The notes under the pieces are model-generated. The model saw nothing but the letters and a program-made list of their open reading frames with translations. It searched no databases and had not been told where the DNA came from. Position numbers and translations under genes: made by a program. DNA of 64,000 bases from positions 49,707,304-49,771,303 of the forward strand of contig CM050650.1 in assembly GCA_027574665.1 (NCBI GenBank). Reading direction: 5' to 3'. This stretch comes from Rhynochetos jubatus (Eukaryota; Chordata; Aves; Eurypygiformes; Rhynochetidae). Within the stretch, counting starts at the first letter, position 1. The number at the start of each line of letters is the position of its first letter. Shown here piece after piece: positions 37,001 to 48,662 of the stretch.

Positions 37001-39306
37001 AAACAGTCTGCATTACGTATTTGTGTCTGTCTTCACAAACAGCAGGGCTGGAGACATGCCTTTTTTTCCTTTTTAAATGAAAGGGAAGACAGAGTTATCC
37101 CTCAGGATGTCTGTCTGCAGTCAATAGAGATACAGCAGTAAGTACTGTGGTTGCAATAAGCCAGAACTGGAAATAACAAGCCAACTCAAATCAAATACCT
37201 GTCAAGTTCCCATCTTCTCCTAAACTAGGAATGCAAATGTCTCCAGTTTCTATAAGCACACATTGGAAGCAATCACCATATGTGTTAAAAAAACCCTCTG
37301 AAGCCAGGCAGAGAAAGTTCAGCGTATGTGCATAAAAGGAAACATCTCAAATCTCTCCTCGAAAAGCTTTCAGGTGTGAAAACATACGGCATGCTTTCAC
37401 ATCCAAAGCACTAAGTCCCCACTCCAAAAATAGCATCGTCCATGATAGGCTCTCAGCAGCCCAGCTGAAGGGGCAAATGAATGCAGAGGCCAAGGAGACA
37501 TGGTGCTGCCCGCCCAAGCGATGCCTCAGCTGGCCTCCGACACTGCCGCCCAAGCTGTGCCTGCCGCCTGCATCCACTGAGCACTTATCTCCAGGCAGCT
37601 GTTAAATAGGCTGGCACCTTTTGTCGGCAGCGCCTTCAATAAGAAAAAAATCAAAACACACTCAAAAAGAAAAATAGAGAAAACTGGAAAGCACATTAAA
37701 CCCCAACTGGAACAACAAAACATAAACCCAGGGTGGGGGAGGAAGAAATAGAAGATGAGGAAATTTATAGCAGCTGTTGCTGGAGCTGCTCACTGCAAAC
37801 AGCAAATGCTTCCAGGGCCACCCGTTTTACCTTGTGAGACGTCTGTCTCTGTTGCTGGAGGCTGCTCAGGCTCAGCTAGCAAACCCAGACACCCGGCTCA
37901 GGCATAAAAACTGGCATTCCACACAGAGGTGCGTAGTTCACTGTGCCTCTTTGTGTGGTTTTAGGAGTTTGTGTGTTCTTCCAGGCAAACAAAAAGAAAC
38001 AGGCAAAACTGGAATCAGGAGAGGCAGGTAAGGCAGCAACCTCTGGCCCAGTGGGATGGGTAGACTGGGACCCAGTCTCCCAGCTGTTCTACATCTCCAC
38101 AACCCTTGGGAGAAACTTTATGCAGTGAGCCACCTCTCCTTCCCTTCCACCTCATTCTCGGGTGAATTAGGAGAAAGAAGGAAGAGGAGTACTTCCAAAC
38201 ATTTACTTAAGTCTAGCAAGAATAATCTATCCAGGATTTTCTGTAGTCACAAGGGAAAGACAGGCATCACCCAAAGGAGGATTTAAAACAGGAGCCCAAT
38301 TTGGCTGATTTAAATCACTTTGTGATTCAAGCCGGATTCCTCTTCCTGCCATGTGGTCTGTGGGGGAAAACTGCAAAGAGAACAAGACCCCAGCCAGGAG
38401 GGAAAGCTACAGAGCCATCAGAACTTGGAGCCTCCAGCTGCTCCTGGAGCTTTTTATAGTTTTGACTGGGTTGTCAATTTGTGCTGGTGGGCTGCTTCCT
38501 CCAACCTCCTGCATTGTTTTCTTCTGAGTACCCGTTCTTCCCAGCTTGTCTTTCTCACTTCACTTTCCAGCCTTTTCCATTTCAGCTTCACTTCTCCTCA
38601 GGAAATCGCCCACGTCCAGCCCTCCCCAAGCCTCAGTGCCAGCTGCTAGCTGCTGCCACTGCACCGTTGCCTCCGGCGCTGTGCGTTTCATGTCTCCCGC
38701 TGCCATGCATGGCCAGGCCGGCTACCCGGGATGGTCTACGGTGCAGAGGGCAGGACCTGTCTGCTGCCTTGGTTGTGCAGTGCCTGGGATGGTGGAGCAT
38801 GTTCTTGGCAGCTTGTAAGGCACAACTGTAGCAAACGGGATCCCCTTGAGAGCAGCACACGCAGAAACCCACACAATCATCTACTCAAAAACATCCTTGT
38901 TCCAGGCATCAGAGTCTTAAGATGACGCCTGGGGAGTCTGGGGAAGGAGACATGAGCATTGAGCTGAACACCTTTTCAAATCCACTTTCTATGTGTTCAC
39001 TTTGTGCAGGTGCCACACACATGCACACGCTTCCACCCCATTTTCGGGTTTTTTTTTTTCATGAGACAGATAAACAGAAGGCAATGCTGCTTTATGTCAG
39101 CAAGAGTTAGTAAGAGTGATAACAAAGGCAACAGGATAAGGAAGCCCACATCAATAAGATGAAAGCATTATTTTTCTATTTTCTGGAGCTTTCACACTTC
39201 AAGTGCCTTGCTTGCATTTTTCATGCATGTTAATAATTATAAGCCAAGAAACTCAAGTCTAATACACCCAGGGTTTGTGCCAAGTTACTGCTTAAAGGGT
39301 GCATTT
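34020..39306. other. Noncoding DNA with GC-richer patches
   Basis: About 5.3 kb. GC-richer patches occur at about 37440-37640 and 38630-38760. The longest minus-strand frame in the window (34313-34906, 197 codons) lies here; it has many Ser, Leu, Pro and Cys residues, no domain and no flanking splice signals I would trust. The + frame at 35857-36207 (116 codons) follows a pyrimidine tract and AG at about 35930 but resembles no known protein. Confidence 0.45.
35573..35598. repeat. Perfect inverted repeat (10-bp stem, 6-nt loop)
   Basis: TACCTGCTGA (35573-35582) and TCAGCAGGTA (35589-35598) are exact reverse complements separated by six bases. The right arm overlaps an 18-bp-period duplication of GCTGAATGTTCTC (35560-35572 and 35578-35590), so the hairpin appears to have been created by that local duplication. 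Confidence 0.9.
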
Positions 39307-39352
39307 AAAAAAACCAAACAAACAAAAAAAAAAACCCAACAACAAAACAAAC
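39307..39352. repeat. A/C-rich low-complexity tract (AAAC-like)
   Basis: AAAC and CAACAA-type units with an A11 core, containing almost no G or T. Confidence 0.88.
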
Positions 39353-39570
39353 ACTGGAGTTATGGTCTTGATAAGGATAGGGATTTGTGGGATCAGGCAA
39401 TATTGGCATAAACATCCTGATAATAACACAACTGCATTGTACTAGGGTCTATATACTGCTTTCAATATACTACTTTCAAGCCTATATTTAAAACATTTAC
39501 AAAAACCACATGTAGGCAAACCCTTGGGAATATGTTTTTACTCTTCAAACAATTGTAATCAAAGGAACAA

Positions 39571-39615
39571 TACTGACCCTACTGCAGTCAGTGGGAGTTT
39601 TACTGCATATTGTTT
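39571..39615 (+). repeat. Ancient amniote dispersed motif (fragment)
   Basis: ACTGACCCTACTGCAGTCAG followed by TGGGAGTTTTACTGC resembles the 'CAGTCAATGGGAGTTTTGCC' core also seen at 20065-20125. It is short and degraded. Confidence 0.4.
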
Positions 39616-39692
39616 TCAGAAGTTCTTTCAGCTCCTGGAGAAATTTCTGTTAAGTCAACAGGCTCTCATGGTGCAAACAGCTTTTTGAGGTT

Positions 39693-39729
39693 AAAAAAAA
39701 AAAAAGGGAAGGGGAAAAAAAAAAGGAAA
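39693..39729. repeat. Purine-rich tract (poly(A) with G interruptions)
   Basis: Two long A runs separated by GGGAAGGGG. The + strand is almost pure purine. Confidence 0.88.
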
Positions 39730-41048
39730 TAACACCGACTGATCAAAGGCAAATCTATGACTGAATCACTTACATACACATTAACACCTCATTAACACTA
39801 CTGGTACCTACAGAAGAAATCAAGCTTAGGAACAGCTCTGGCACAAAGTAAACAAGTCCTAGGTAGAAATCCTGTTTTTTTCTTCTGATAGTGCCAGAAG
39901 AAGTAGGTCCTTGATTGCAGTAGCTTTGTTCTTATTATTTATGAAAACAGAAATGAAAGATTTCAGCATTCTGTCATAAAGAGTTCTCATATGAGAGCTC
40001 ATAACAATCCTGATAAAAACAACAGCAGCAAATTGAAGATAACAGGATATGTTTTTTAAACATAGTACCAATTACAGTGTAGTTAGAACATCAGAATAAC
40101 CTTCTGTGGTAAAGAAAAGCATCAAAAGAATAATATAACCTTGCAAGTGTTTCATAGTCCTGAAGGTGAGGCAGCATTAGAAACCAGTCACATCTCAAAA
40201 TTTTCCATTGATAATTCTGGATTCTCCTAGCATTTCCATTTTCACAGTACAGTGCCAAAAAAAAAAAAAAAACAACCCAGGTCTCCTCACAGCCACCTTA
40301 CTTACCATACCTCCAGCTCAACCATCTCTGCAAACCTCTTTAAAACACCTGGCAGAAAACAAGCTCATTAAAAACCACATGGATCAAGACCAAGATGCTT
40401 TGGTGTCTCTGTGGCCTAAGGAGCTGCAGTTTAGGCAGGACAGTTAGTATGCGCTTAACTTCTACCTCACTACTGCCAAACCTTCTCCACTGACCAGTGC
40501 AGTAGGGTGAGGGTATGGGTACAAACTGCTGGGGGGGGAGAGTCCTTCATTTCGGGTAACACCCTCTTATCTCTCTTTCTGTACATTTTATTTCACTAGG
40601 ACTTAAGATTGGGATAGGATCTGCTGTGGCTGATCAGGATCTAGGGACATCCCCTAGCTGATCACTAGCAGGCAAACAAAGAAAGCCTTCCTTGGGCCCA
40701 CACTGAATTTGCACCCATTTCACCTCTCTAAAACCAATTTTGTTAAACCAGTTCAGATGTTCTTATACCAACTTAGCTAAAATCAATTCCTAATTGATTA
40801 AAGCTAACTTGAAATAAAATTGCCTAGGCTATAATAAAGGGTGTCTGCGGCAATTTAACTGACTGGATTTAAAATAACCCCATCAATTAAGCAGCTACAA
40901 CAGTTGAGCTTTTTATGACTGGGTTTGCTTCCTCCTCTGTGCCCAGGAAGCATTAAGTGCAATGGGGACCTAATCCCAGTTAGTGCAGCAGAGTGTTGCT
41001 GTGGGACAACACTAAGCAAAACAGAGCGAAACTTATCGTGCAAGGCGC
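39730..41048. other. Noncoding DNA, no recognised feature
   Basis: Contains an A16 run at 40257-40272. No gene or transposon recognised. Confidence 0.5.
40257..40272. repeat. Poly(A) homopolymer (A16)
   Basis: Sixteen A residues leading into CAACCC. It is simple sequence. Confidence 0.9.
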
Positions 41049-41128
41049 TGGGCAGGACATCTGGGTTCTGCTCTCAGCTTTGCAGTTAGCGCCTTGCATT
41101 GCCTTGGGCACCATACCTTTCCTCTGCA
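41049..41128 (-). mobile_element. MIR/CORE-SINE-like fragment, minus strand
   Basis: Read in reverse, the segment follows the MIR core pattern. On + it shows ATCTGGGTTCTGCTCTCAGC, TTTGCAGTTAGC and TTGCATTGCCTTGGGCACC, paralleling 'CTGGGTTC.A..CCAGCTCTGCCAC..ACT.GCTGTGTGACCTTGGGCAAG'. MIR-type SINEs are tRNA-derived, over 100 million years old and immobile. No search was run; the assignment rests on conserved word order. Confidence 0.55.
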
Positions 41129-43602
41129 CAGGTTATGAACAGCGAAGGCAAACTCCTGGGGGCAAGAGCTCTCTCGTACCTTGTGTTTGCGGGGCATTTT
41201 GCACCAGGGGGATGCAGTCTTGTCTGGGTCTTCGGAAAGATGGCATTAAACAAATATCTGACTTTTTGAAATGACGAACACCATGCTTGCACTTCCTCAA
41301 CATCACAGTCAATTGTTTTTTAAGCTTGTGTGTGTCCATGGGTGAGAGAGAAAATTGATCGGAAAGTGGCTTTTCTCCACTTGAAAGGTTTGTGTCCTGC
41401 TCTAAATTTACATCCAGATGGGAAAAAAAAACAACCCCAAAAAATCCCTACAGCCACAAATCTTACAATGAAAGTCAGCTGTACTAGCTCCTGTGATTTT
41501 GGGTGCTAACTATACATTTGGGTACTCTCGCAGGAAGAGTCTGCAGTACCGCAGAGGTTCAGAAGCAGCTTATAGATGAGGGTCTGGGGAGGCATGTAAT
41601 GCTTGGCTCCTTTCACTGGTTCTCCTGTGTCTGGAGGCTCCCTCGCCAAACTGGAACCCGCACCAGGTTCAGAGCGCTGCCAGTTTTTGGGAGAGAGATA
41701 TAATCTGTTCCTCAATTACTTAAAACATTTGTAAATAGTTGTTCAAAACACTGGGAGCTGAACATCTTCCCTCTGTGAGAGCAGCGCTTTCTGCCTGGTT
41801 CACCCATCAGTACTGGGAAGGAGAGTGGCTGAACATTGCTCCCTTCAGGGAGATGCATCCATACAGGCGAGCCGAAGTTAAACAAATCAGCTCCTTCCAT
41901 CCTCTATGCTGCATATCTCTTCTCTGCCAGCCCACAGGGAACTGAAAAATACCCAAACTGCTTAACTGCTTATTCAGAACAGACGGGAGCCAAAGCTGGA
42001 ATTGGTTATGCAAATGATCCTGAAGCCTGGATTTGCTGGTAAACCAGGATTCAAATCCAGGCCACCCTGTCTTTGTTTCTGCAAAACCAAGAATCAGACA
42101 GTGATTTTCTCCAAAACAGCCGGAATGTTTCTACGTCTACTTCATTTCCACATTTTGATTCCACGCTTTGCCATCCCACCCACACAACATCCTTTCCCTT
42201 CTCCTGCCAATCAGCGCTTCACACTTCCAACATTTAAATTACTTATATTGCATTAGCCACATGAGAAAGGTTCTCCTTTTTGTTATGGTCCTCCTCAAAT
42301 CAAAACCTTGTATTGACATCAGCACAGAGCAATGATAAGGAACTAATGAACATTTTAAAAAAAACCTAGTTACATAGAAGCAATTTAGACATGTCTAAAA
42401 TCTAGCTTATAGGCAAGGAAATATTTTAAAAAAATCCAAAACCACAATTAATTCCTTTGATTATTTTTTTTCCCCGTCAGTAACTTCTTTAGCTACTGAA
42501 GAAATGACTTAAAAACATTTTTAATTTGGATTTTTTTGGAGAAAATATAGTCAATACTGATGGAATTCTGGTAGAAGATAAATAAATCACATTATTTCCA
42601 AGTACAACCCTGAAGCTAGATACATACCTTCGTGTGGGTATGTATCAATATATGTGTTGTGTCTAGATGTGTGCAGACGTGCATGTGCATTTGCATGTAC
42701 ACTCTTTGTACACTGAATTATCTGTATATTAGAAATAGATTGAAGTTTCACAGTTCTGTCTAGTTCCACATTTGATTCTTCTCAAGTTTCAGAGATGTTT
42801 GGATCCATGCCTCGTTTTCAACACATTAAAAAATGGGTCCTATTCAAAATTAAGAATCCATTTAAAGCTCAAACATTTCTCACCAGTAACCTTTCCTCAT
42901 GTGGCAACGACATTTGAGCTTTGCATATGAGACAAGGTTACATGAAAAACAGAGGAACATTATGTCTCTACCAAGATAACATAGCAAGTTGGCATTCAAA
43001 TAAGCAACTAGGACTTCTGTTAGTGTAAATCAGCATATTCCCACTGAGATTCCTACCATATGGAAACTAATATAACATGCAAAGGAACACAACAATTTCA
43101 AAATCACTTTTTAAATCTTTCTTTATGAAAGGGAGCAATACTACGTCAATAAAGAAAAATGACAACACTTTCAGTTCTATTTCTTTAAGCATTTGGCAGA
43201 AATTTCACTTCTTCCTCTGTGTAATCAATGAACCATATTCGTGTAGGTTTTTCATAGAGTAACAAAGGACTGTGTAACATAGATGTGTATAAATTAATGG
43301 GAATACTGGTGAAAAAGTCAAGAATAAGAAGGGAGCTTAGAAAAAAGTGCTATGTTAGAGACACTCTTTATATTACAATTGACCACATTCCAAGCTGAAT
43401 TTGTCCCTTTCTTATCATCAGCCCTAATATAGATTTCACTTAGTTGCAGTTCTGACTCAATAAATTATTACATTAACATGCTAAAACACAGTTGTATTGA
43501 ATGGCATGTTGAAGACAATGAAATCTTTGTGAAGGCATGTAGAACAAGATACCAAAGAGAATTATTAAAATGCAATCGTAATAAATAACTGTAATCATCA
43601 CA
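41129..43602. other. Noncoding DNA, no strong feature
   Basis: About 2.5 kb. GGATTCAAATCCAGGCC near 42049 recalls the MIR 'GGATTCGAACCCAGG' box but has too little support around it. No exon recognised. Confidence 0.5.
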
Positions 43603-44001
43603 AAATTTGAGGCCCAAATTTTGAGTGTGTGGCAACAGGCAGCACACGTGTCTTAACCTTTGAAAGGGGACCGCTGCCTTGTGTTTCAGAGCAGGAGCAT
43701 GACTGCGGTCACCACAGACCATACCCATCGTGTGTCCAGCATAGGGAGCCGTCGCCTCCCCCCATGCCATTACCCACAGGACACATACCCACCCCACAAA
43801 CCCTCCTTGTGTTGTCCAGCGTTGAAAGTTGCTGTGTTCTGGTCCCTCTTGGCTGTAGGGGGTCACGATCAAGGGCTGCACCAAACACCCTGACCGCACC
43901 AATGCCCCCAAGGGAAGCAATGGGGAAAGGGCACAGTGGCCCTGCCCTTCCATCTACCACCCTGACGTTTATCAACACAAATTTGAAGCCCAAATTCTGA
44001 G
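43603..44001. repeat. Segment bracketed by a 23-bp imperfect direct repeat
   Basis: AAATTTGAGGCCCAAATT followed by TTGAG (43603-43625) recurs as AAATTTGAAGCCCAAATT followed by CTGAG (43979-44001), two mismatches in 23 bases and 376 bp apart. The DNA between them is GC-richer (notably 43660-43960) than its surroundings. It may be an unclassified insertion with its ends, or an old local duplication. Frames inside (for example 43629-44000 +, 43468-43953 -) have no recognisable domain. Confidence 0.5.
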
Positions 44002-47000
44002 CATGTGAAGCAGTTAGCCATAAATCTACCCCTGTTGCCTGCCAACGGTACATTACCAACACTGAAGAAAGCAGAGACCTGAGCAGTCAATAGTGGAGGC
44101 AGCTCCACTGCATAGTTAGGCATTTATAGCACTTATATTGCTTAATTTAAGAATGCTGACTACTTCTGTCTACCAGCTCTAGCCAAATCATGGGTAGTCC
44201 CCAGCACCAGCCAGGCTGAATTGTTCCTCACACCTTCATGCTTAGGTGCTGCATTCAGCTCCACAGCACTTGGTGTGATAGCCAGCCTTCTGCCTCGATC
44301 AGTTTGATTTGCAGGTTACCACAAGGAACTTCAATAGTTTGCACTTGAATAATAAATACATAAATAATCTGGCATGGATAACACTCACGGGAAATCAGCG
44401 GTGAATTGCCAGGTGTATTTCTTACCGTGAGGGGAGAAACACCTAAGAAAGGAAGAAGATGAATAACTGGGAGAGAATTATGCTGCAAACCTCCCTTTGT
44501 CACGGAGTATTGACAGAATAAGAAGTGCTGAACTGTGGGCTATTTGGAGATGCATTTGTCAGTCAGTGCACAACTTCCCTGAAGTCTGGGCTTTATATTT
44601 GGTTAATGCTATTAGAGCTGGGAAAGACTATTAGGAAACTGAGTGATGAAAATGATATCTGAAATTAGTATTTCTGACTGTTTTCCCTTTCTCCAGGTTA
44701 TTTCTACAAATCAGATGTTGTGAATTCTTATCTTGTTCCCAAATCAAATAACTCCAGTGAGCGGCAGAGGCAGGGTTTGAAAGAAGAATCTCCAGTGGTC
44801 TGTGCCTCAGAGCTGTGGCTTATTCTCTCCCTCCTCAACTTTGAGGCAGCTTCATTAACTTGGACTTAGATTCTAGCCTCAACTCCTGTTGTGGAGAGAA
44901 AAAAAAGGGATTAAAGAAAACCTCAACATGATCCAGCCAGACCTTGAAAAATTAGACCCACAGAAGAAAAGAATACAGTCGGAACTTGCAAAGACATTTT
45001 TTTTATTGGCCTTGTAATTTCCTCACTAAACAAGCTTTTAGCAGTCTACCCCTCTCAGAATCTTAATTATCTAGCGGCCCCTCATAATGGCCCCATTCAT
45101 GGCTTTGCAGAGCAAAAGCACTGTGATATCGCAAACACAGGAACTCAGAAGATACAGCATGTTCCCGAGGAAGGGCTGCACACCCACAGATAGTTGGCAG
45201 AGGGAATTTGCTACTTGGAGAACATAATATAATACAAATATGTGATTTTTTTTTCTCTCTTTCTTTTTTCCTGAAGCAAGGAAGAGGAGATGCTGTGCCT
45301 GAGTTGTGTATAAATGAGAAAAAAAAGGCCTCTGATATACAGTCCTGAATAAAGCAAAATATTACAGACTCTCCATCTCTCTCCTCCACCATTTCCGACT
45401 GTTCATTGACTACCATAAATTAGTATGACGTGATATATTGTATGGGCTAGAGACATTTTACGAGCTTTTGAAATTTTTTCCAACAGGAAATGTGAGGCAT
45501 CACTTATTGTTCGGGTTTTTTGGTTTTGTTTGTTGGGAAATGAACCACAGGCTGAAAATATTTCATCTTGGTTGGTGATGAGTTGGTCAGAATCCTTGAG
45601 AACCAGACATGTTCAGTGATTCAAGTACATACTTTTACAGACCTTTTCTATGATAAAAGAAAGAAAGAAAATACTATTGTATCAGGAGGAATATAATTAC
45701 AAAGCTTACATAAGCTACTAGCTCTGAGACTCTGTTACTTCTGAAGCCCCTACCCATTTATGCTTTCCAGGTACTTTTTGCAATCAGTTTTGCTTCTTAA
45801 ATTTGCAGTCTAATTTGTCTAAGAAAAAAAATTATATAAGGAAACAAGAAAAAGAAATCCACAGTTGTCTGAACAGAAACTGTATCATATGCAAAATACA
45901 GCCCTGAAAATTATATTGAATCACTTTTACTTACATTAAGTAAAAATCTTGCCAAAAAAGCTGTAACTACTGCAATGAGCAATGTAAGAATTTAACTAAA
46001 GAAATCACTGCTCAGAGAAAATATCAATTCTATATGCCTGTACTTGTCTTTGGATGACAATTTAATTAAAATATTTGATATTCCAATAGAAATGGTCCCA
46101 TTAATTCAGGATCTGCTGTCCTAGGCCTACTCATTGAATACTGACCAAGGTCCTGTGGATAACTTTATGAAGACCTACCCATTTTTATTTCAGCAAATCT
46201 GCTCCCTTCAGAACTCTTGGGCTAGCAAAACGCCATGAGCCACAGTCCTATCCTCAACTGCAAAATAAAAGTGACCCCAGAACAATGATAAGAATTATGG
46301 AAAAATAAGAAAACCCCTATTTATCTACGACCCTTGCAAGATCAAGGAAATGTTTACTTTTTTCCACTTAGACCCAGCCTAAGAATTGTTTTTTAAAAAT
46401 AACCCTATTGTATCTAGTAAGTGCAGATGTAATTCATTTCAATTTACATCTTAGAAATATCCAGATCTAAAAAAAAACAAATGAACGAAAAAACAACCCA
46501 GCAGCAACTATTGTGTTGGGTAGAGAGAGGCATTTGGACCTGGGAGGGTGGGAGGATAAGGATTTGTAGATAACACCTCTCTGAAGACTTACTGATGGAT
46601 CCACTCTTCAAGCAGTGAGGCAAGGAAAAAAAACGTAGACAATTGTTTTTGGGGACAAGACTCCTTCCCAAGGTCCTGTTTTAGCCCCCACAGAGGACTG
46701 AAAGCCACAGACAGCCCACAGGTATCCAGCAGCCTGTGCATGAGCTGCATTAGGAGTCACATTCGGACTGACTGCGCTCCACGAGCTTTATCACGTGAGT
46801 GGGCACCAACCCACCACTACGTTGGCACCTTGTAAGAAAGACAAAGGAACCTGAGAGAAAGGAACAGCTACTTTCTCTCCTTTGAAAAATGTCTCCTCCA
46901 GAAGAGGAGTGTGTGCATGCCAGACTACCCAACTGCACCTGCCCTAGACTGATACAGTAGCATCAGTCTCCACATTTCATGAATAATAAATGCCTGTGTT

Positions 47001-48370
47001 AAAGGAAGGGATCGCTAGAGAGGATAGATTGAAGGAAAGCATAAGTTAAACGGCAAGAAATGTATCTAATATGTGTATTTACCAACTGAAGCCCAGAGCT
47101 TTGCATCACTAGGCAGAAGGAACAAATTGACCTCTTCACAGAAGTGGCACACTAAAGACGTTTAATGAATTGCTTCAGAAGCAGAATCAGTTCTGAACTG
47201 AACACAGGTATCTCAGGGAGGAAAAAGGCACATAAAAGCACTGTGCAAACTGCTGACAGCACTAGCTATGTGAGAGACAATCAAGGTACTTAACGTTTTA
47301 AAACACATGCCCTGCATAATAACCAATGCTGCAGAAGCCTCGCTTGCTCTCCCAAGCACTTCACGAAGAGAAGCGTCGCTGTACTAGGATAGTAAGAGAT
47401 ATCCTTTAAGCCTCTTGCATAAATGCACATGTTCTGAGTTGGAGAAAGGTTAACTTATATTCTTTGTGTGCCTAGGGGCCGTTTTTCCCCTCAGAAGCTG
47501 AGGGAAGAGGGAGAAGGGGGTATCATGCTATTGATTTTCTACAAACCCGTTTAATCTTTGGTAGCTGCTGTCAGCGTTTCCAGTGTCAATGCCAACAGCG
47601 AACAAAGTAACTGGAGGAGTGCAGGGAGTTTGCTTCAGATATAAGACTTGTGAAATCAAAGGTTCTGGTCTCAGCCCAGAGTTCCTTACTTTAATGACCC
47701 TACCCTAAAGCGTGCAGATACAGGAGAGAATGAGGGGGTCTCCACAAATTGCATAAAAAATATTTCCTGCAAAAGTTACAAGAAGCTGTTCTGTGATTCC
47801 CCCGAGCCATTGGGTCTGAGTCAACTAATAATACTCACCATCTAGGATATACACAGTTCTTCTAAGGAACATTTCCCTTAGCAAGTGCTGTGCATTATCA
47901 CAGAAAAGGTGCTCAGGACATGGGTGATGAGGAGGCAGCCGCTGCCCGGCTTCCAGGCCCTGCAAAGCCTGGCAGAGCCGGGACAAGAGTTTTACAAGAG
48001 GCGGTAGCTGAAAAGACTGGTAACAGCTTGTGTAGTTCTTCGTTTCTGGGTCACCAGGTCGAGTGCAGAAGCACGTAAAAGTCAGCTTCATCTCTCTAGC
48101 AATCACCTCATGCCTATGCAAAGCGAGGCAGTTGCTTCAGCCCAGCTCCTCTGGAGCAGATGCTTGCTCTCATTGCAACCCTAGCTGGCTCCCTTGGTGA
48201 CAGTTTCTGCAGGAAAGCATGGCAGCAAATCGACATGTAGCTTGATCTGCTTCCTGATGCCCGCAAAGCCTGATTTATGTCAGGCAGGTGATGTGTCTTC
48301 CTCACAGTAAATAACAATTGTCTTGAACTTTTCACCAACTTACCTACACTCTGCCCACTAACAGACCTCT
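44002..48370. other. Noncoding DNA, mostly featureless
   Basis: About 4.4 kb. A G/T-only run lies at about 45507-45537 and AT-rich stretches at 45650-46100. The 117-codon minus frame (45063-45416) and the 98-codon minus frame (47825-48121) have no recognisable domain. Confidence 0.5.
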
Positions 48371-48662
48371 ACTGCGCGTACTTCACACGTCCCGCTATTG
48401 CAGCTGCTGTCTGTAAAAGGAAACCAAGCGAGCCGAAACACAAAGTCTGTCCTTGTCCCACACACACAGAGATCTGCACATGCACGCTTCACAGCAAAGG
48501 AGACCAACGTACAGTCCTGAAGCAACTGCAGGGCTCCACTGCCATAACTCGCAGATGGGCAAGGGCTGAGCCCCTCCAGCAGCCTGCAGGATCTGGCACA
48601 CCACCCCGCCGCAGCACTCGCTCCCCTCGCTCGGCAGCGGGTACCGAGCCTTGGTATCGCAG
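48371..48662. promoter_or_regulatory. Short CpG-dense segment, possible CpG island
   Basis: About 17 CpG dinucleotides fall in 292 bp by hand count, eight of them between 48600 and 48662, in a window where CpG is otherwise scarce. Composition is just over half G+C, giving an observed/expected CpG ratio around 0.7. That meets the loose definition of a CpG island. No known exon adjoins it. It may be a promoter of an unannotated noncoding transcript, or chance. Confidence 0.35.

Noticed and set aside
42030..42075. MIR-like box GGATTCAAATCCAGGCC
   Set aside because: The box alone is present; the surrounding core and tail words of MIR were not found, unlike the four accepted fragments.
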